Assembly (NCBI RefSeq): GCF_026262505.1
Contig: NC_067206.1
Span: forward strand, 18,931,319-18,995,318
DNA from: Trichomonas vaginalis G3
Taxonomy: Eukaryota > Parabasalia > Trichomonadida > Trichomonadidae
Reading direction: 5' to 3'
Length of the DNA stretch: 64,000 nucleotides
Part shown: piece by piece, positions 60,279-64,000 of the stretch
How positions within the stretch are numbered: position 1 is the stretch's first letter
Layout of the letters: the number at the start of each line of letters is the position of its first letter
Position numbers and translations under genes: made by a program
Notes under the pieces: model-generated
Seen by the model: only the letters and a program-made list of their open reading frames with translations
What the model was told of the DNA's origin: nothing
Database searches by the model: none

Positions 60279-60290
60279 TTTTATAAAAAT

Positions 60291-60306
60291 AAAAAAATAT
60301 TTTTTT
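60291..60306 (-). promoter_or_regulatory. A7TAT7 box upstream of the polymerase gene (C)
   Basis: The box lies upstream of the ATG at 60,278 and abuts the 3' end of the following minus-strand gene. Confidence 0.5.
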
Positions 60307-60308
60307 CT

Positions 60309-60891
60309 TTACTTAACATAACCGCCTGCTGCCATAAGTCTTTGACGCCAACCCATACCAGCTAATGAAGGTTGACTTGGTTTAGTATTGAAACTAAACT
60401 TTGGTTTTGGTTTATCTTCAGTTTTTGGTTTTTCTTCTTCTATCGGTTTTTCGTCACTTTTCGGTTCCTCTGACTTTACCTCACTTGCAGGATGTTGTGT
60501 CGTCAACATCTTCATAAATATCATATGCCATTTGTTTTTGTTTTCCTTTCAACTTTTTGTGTTTGTTGTAAAGTTTAGAATATTTCGACTCTAAGTCAAT
60601 GAGATGTTCTATAATGAACTGTTGGTCAGTGAAGTAAACTTTTCCATCTGTTGTCTCGAAAGCTCCTTCAGACTTCAATATTTTATTTGTGAGAGTCTGT
60701 TTCTTTTTTGAGATACTAGCCGTTCCATTTCTATGAAAAGTGACTTTGTAGTTAGGGTTTGTATTTCCAGACCTGGCACTTTCTATTATTGAATTTTTCT
60801 CTTCATCTGTAAGTTCTTTGACAGGTTTTGACAATGGTTCTGAACTTTTTGTTTGTGGTGTCAAATCTACCGTTTCAACTTCTTCGGTCAT
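60309..60891 (-). pseudogene. unknown Lys/Glu/Pro-rich gene, copy C (broken)
   Basis: The first 136 residues are open (MTEEVETVDLTPQTKSSEP, NYKVTFHRNGTASISKKK) and agree with A and B; the Pro/Lys/Glu linker and the WRQRLMAAGGYVK end follow. About one break. Confidence 0.55.
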
Positions 60892-60910
60892 TTCATCTCA
60901 GTAAAAAATT

Positions 60911-61066
60911 TTAGTTTGGTTTGTTTTCAACTGGTTGTTTAGGTTTTTTAAGTCGGTCTAAAACTTCCTGAGGTATAGGAAGAACTTGACAAACACGTGG
61001 TTGTGTAACTGCTGGAAGCCGACAAATCCATCTTGAACCCATTTGTCTCAATGCTGTATTGTTCAT
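60911..61066 (-). CDS. small conserved protein (51 aa), copy C (looks whole)
   Basis: MNNTALRQMGSRWICRLPAV, then CQVLPIPQEVLDRLKKPKQP. It differs from B at a few positions near the C-terminus. The ttttactgagatgaa leader lies directly before ATG. Confidence 0.6.
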   Translation of the reverse strand: MNNTALRQMGSRWICRLPAVTQPRVCQVLPIPQEVLDRLKKPKQPVENKPN

Positions 61067-61085
61067 TTCATCTCAGTAAAAAAAT

Positions 61086-61486
61086 TTACATTCCCCACGT
61101 TTGAGGCGGTTGCGGTTGGTTGTTGTTTACCCACTGTTGTGCATGGTTATATCCTCTGTTAAAGAATCTTTCACCTTGGTCCATATAGTGCCTGCTTGGT
61201 TATAGTAGTCATTTGCTTTGTTATAGTAGTTTCCTGCTTGTCTTCCTACATTGTCCATCCATCCTTGAACTTTTCCTCTTGTTTCAGGATTTGGAATAAG
61301 ATTTGCTGCATCTCGTGCTACATCCCAACCTTTCTGTACAGTTTGTATAATAGGTTGTGCTTTCTCTTTAAGTATACCTAATGTACTCAAAATCTTCCTT
61401 CCAACTCCAAATACACCTCTGGCTATTGTTCCCACTGCGGGCAAAAATCTGGATGCAACTCCTGCTAATGCGCCAAATAAACCCAT
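61086..61486 (-). pseudogene. amphipathic-helix protein gene, copy C (broken)
   Basis: Most of the protein, including both amphipathic segments, is identical to copy A. The Tyr/Gln-rich end is damaged. About one break. Confidence 0.6.
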
Positions 61487-61502
61487 TTCTTATGGGTAAA
61501 AA

Positions 61503-62464
61503 ATGACGAATCCAAACAAGGACCCCTATGTTTCTAAGGCAACAAAGAAAGCACTCATGATAAAAATCTTTAGTTCAACACCAAATGCTTGGTTTATGGA
61601 TATCTTGGAAAACATTCCGAGGTATAGAGAAGATGGACCACCATACTGGCTAATATTTGTCGGTCAAAACACAAGATACTGTGAAGCCATACCATTCAGT
61701 CCAAAAATATTTTAGATGTGAAAACTGCTTTGACAATATTCGTTGACAAATACCATCCAACAAAACTGACATCTGACTGTGAAAGTTCTTTCAAATCAGA
61801 CGATATTAAAAACTATCTGCGTTCAAAAAATGTAAACCAATATTTCATTGTCGACCAAAACCATTCTGCTCTTGGTGTCATTGACAGTTGTATAAAAATC
61901 TTAAGAGACTTAAACCAACCACAAGGTGGTGAGGTAGAAATGAAATGTCATATGACGACAAATATAGACACTTCTCCATGGCAAAGATGAGACAAGTTTT
62001 AAATATTTACAATAGCCGTAAACAAAAAGGTTTGGGAAACCACTCCCCCGAAGAAATGAAAAACAACCCTGACTTAGAGAAAGACTATATATTTAATAGT
62101 TTAGTCAAAAGAGACAAACAAGAAAGAATGCCAGGCTTCAAACTTAAGAAAGGTGACAAAGTAAAAATAGAAATACCTAAACGCGACCCATATGAAAATA
62201 CTATTGACTATGACAACAATGGGAACTCGACAGGTACTCACATTCGTGTTCGTAAAAATAGAAGAAAGTATACAAGAGAATATTATGAAGTTTTAGGCAA
62301 ACATGGCAAAATGTACAGACCTGCAAGCAGAAGATAAAACTACTATTGTCAGACCTCGTTTCAAACTTGTCAAAGTTCAAGGTGGTATACTTTCAAAGAC
62401 AGTTCCTAACAAATATAAGACAACTCCTGACGAATATGCTAAAGAAGTTGAAAATGACGACTAA
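61503..62464 (+). pseudogene. retroviral-type integrase gene of copy C (broken)
   Basis: Same layout as the whole copy-B gene: catalytic core with LTSDCESSF, linker with NHSPEEMKNNPDL, and basic C-terminal domain. It shares the KLKKGDKVK reading with A against KLQKGDKVK in B, so A and C are closer to each other. About three breaks. Confidence 0.8.
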
Positions 62465-63939
62465 GCAATTCTATACCATGCGTAAACTGTCATGTAAGGT
62501 GGCATGTAGTCTTTACTTTGTCCCGTTGTTTGTATATCCTGAAACGCGATGTGTATGGTTTCCTTCTCCCTGAGTGTCACTCCAGTAACAATTTATAGCA
62601 AACTTAACGTCGTCTTTAACATCATATCCTTTACCTTTTTCATTCTGACCAATCCCAAAATCTATGCTTATGCCAACCTGCTTGAGATGTACTTAAATCT
62701 ATGTAGTGACTGTGTGCAGGTAGGTTTTCACCTGAAATCGTTTTACTCCCACCTGTTTCCTTTGAAGAGTTTGCACAATACAAAAACCTGTCGACTATTT
62801 GAGTCCAAGTTCCAACCAAGTACTACTTCTGGTCTGGTAGAGTTCATTGACGTGTAAATAGAACCTATAGGATATAGTGTTTGAAGTATTTCTGTCTTTA
62901 ACGTTTGAAGCTCTGTTTTGTCAGCTTTCTTATCTAACTCATCGTTAACATATGTTTTGTCAGCTTTTTTATCTAACTCATCGTTAACATATGTTTTGTC
63001 AGCTTTGTTGTCATATAAATCTTGAGCAGTGAATTTAACATTGTTTTCATCCTCCATGACATAGACATTTCTACATCTAGTGTATTTCATCGTCGTTATG
63101 TCATCCTCCGATGTTAAACCTTGTGGAAAGTTAGGAGGTTTCCAATTTAATACATCCCCACCAGTTCCATCAGGTTCTTCAACCGTTCCTGCAATATTTT
63201 CTATACCAACAGTTGCGAAGAAATCGTGTGTATGGTTCTTATCTGCCTTCTTTTCAAGGCTAACGTTTAAGTCTGTTATTTCAGAAGATGTATGTGTATG
63301 TCCAACGGCACTTTTCCTGTTTAAGGTTTCTTGTAAGTTTGTAATATTTGCAATGGTATGTGTATGTCCAACGGCACTTTTCCTGTTTAAGGTTTCTTGT
63401 AAGTTTGTAATATTTGCAATGGTATGTGTATGTCCAACGTCACTTTTCCTGTTTAAGGTTTCTTGTAAGTTTGTAATATTTGCAATGGTATGTGTATGAG
63501 TCTTTTTAGAATATTCGTTTTCAGCTCTTGTCACTTCACTTGACATTTTATTGTCAACATATGTTTTGTCTGCTAGTTCAGGATGAGTATGTTCTTTTGT
63601 TGCATATGTTGCATCTGCTCTGTCATGTTCTTCTTGAACTTTTTCAATGACATACTCTTTGTCAGCTTTGTTGTCAACATCTGCTTTCAAAAGAAGTTCT
63701 TTTATAGGTTTCTCGTTTAAAGTTCCTTTTGTTGGATTTACACAGACAGTATGGTTCTTACTGTCTTGAAATAGAAACTCATCTGTCATTGGGTTTATCG
63801 TCAGTTTTAAGTTTCCTTCTTTCAATGACTCAGATATCTTAGAATAGTTTGAAAAGTTTGTTGTGTTCTTATTTAGAGCTTGCAAAATGAGTTGTCGGTT
63901 GTGTTGTATTTCTCTCATAGACGCTGTTTCTTTCGACAT
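62461..63939 (-). pseudogene. phage-like tail-fibre gene of copy C (broken)
   Basis: The N-terminal domain and the YPIGSIYTSMNSTRPE tip are as in B, but the stalk differs: perfect 22-residue repeats HTIANITNLQETLNRKSAVG plus HT (66 bp, three units at about 63,290-63,495), a NHTHDFFATVGIENIAGTVE insert, and KADKTYVNDELDK repeats. One or two breaks. Confidence 0.65.
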
Positions 63940-63957
63940 TTTTATTCTAGATAAAAT

Positions 63958-64000
63958 ATGCTTTCAATAGAAAAAGAAAATTCAAGAGTTGCTACAACTA
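63958..64000 (+). CDS. start of the plus-strand gene after the fibre (cut by window end)
   Basis: The ATG at 63,958 opens MLSIEKENSRVATT, identical to the start of the copy-B gene at 35,503, 18 bp from the divergent fibre start. Confidence 0.5.
   Translation, partial: MLSIEKENSRVATT

Larger units (their letters stand above)
42168..64000 (+). mobile_element. Polinton/Maverick copy C, left terminus present, right end outside window
   Basis: Starts with the terminal repeat at 42,168, has a 25-bp subterminal array, then the same gene order as copy A up to the first bases of the gene after the fibre. It is the least broken of the three copies in its left third. Overall about 20-25 breaks, with the 304-residue unknown protein and several small genes looking whole. 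Differences from A: an extra small gene near 48.5 kb, an extra membrane protein near 54.0 kb, another minisatellite sequence and longer fibre stalk repeats. Confidence 0.85.

Noticed and set aside
1-64000. Adenovirus-type cysteine protease expected in Polintons
   Set aside because: I found no region with a convincing protease pattern; it may be too diverged or among the unassigned genes.
1-64000. Ribosomal RNA genes, introns with trichomonad splice signals, bacterial operon signals
   Set aside because: None seen. One AGGTATGT near 56,043 looks like a 5' splice site but lacks a matching 3' signal.

Overview
The window looks like nuclear DNA of the parabasalid Trichomonas vaginalis or a close relative. 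It is AT-rich and gene-dense, I see no introns, several leaders are very short with an initiator-like TCATTT just before ATG, and most of the window is Polinton/Maverick DNA, which is very abundant in that genome. The family call rests on a retroviral-type integrase, an FtsK/HerA-like packaging ATPase, a protein-primed family B DNA polymerase and a probable capsid gene recurring in the same order. No adenovirus-type protease was recognised.

Layout. 1-768: the start of an unrecognised minus-strand gene with 32-residue repeats, and its upstream region with seven Myb-type AACGG sites. 769-22,400: copy A, left terminus absent, right part cut at a junction near 22.4 kb. 22,401-39,085: copy B, joined to A in the middle of its helicase gene. 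B has no polymerase gene; it carries KilA-N, HNH and Dam-methylase cargo, a tRNA-like sequence and many palindromic repeats, and ends in a recognisable terminus. 39,086-42,167: a host-like spacer with a decayed SNF2 helicase, a coiled-coil gene remnant and long hairpins. 42,168-64,000: copy C, starting with the inverted counterpart of B's terminus and running off the window. All three copies point the same way.

Gene order in the copies: large coiled-coil structural protein, probable major capsid, two small unknowns, candidate minor capsid, SF3 helicase, ATPase, an unknown minus-strand protein, a less AT-rich block of small genes ending in an HNH-type protein, polymerase, three small minus-strand proteins, integrase, a phage-like tail-fibre protein, an unknown plus-strand protein and an amphipathic peptide. 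In a living relative these would replicate, package, attach and integrate the element. Here every copy is a fossil with broken genes beside several that still look whole (ATPase in A, integrase and fibre in B). A and C are very similar by eye, so the amplification is recent.

Most interesting: palindromic repeat families whose arms change together; a palindromic element sitting in frame inside the KilA-N gene, recalling Rickettsia palindromic elements; one locus holding a different 21-22 bp minisatellite in each copy; an A7TAT7 box ahead of many element genes; hairpin-bearing termini abutting poly(A/T); and a tail-fibre gene whose stalk repeats differ between copies. The 22.4-25.1 kb stretch is so rich in small insertions and deletions that assembly error must be considered.
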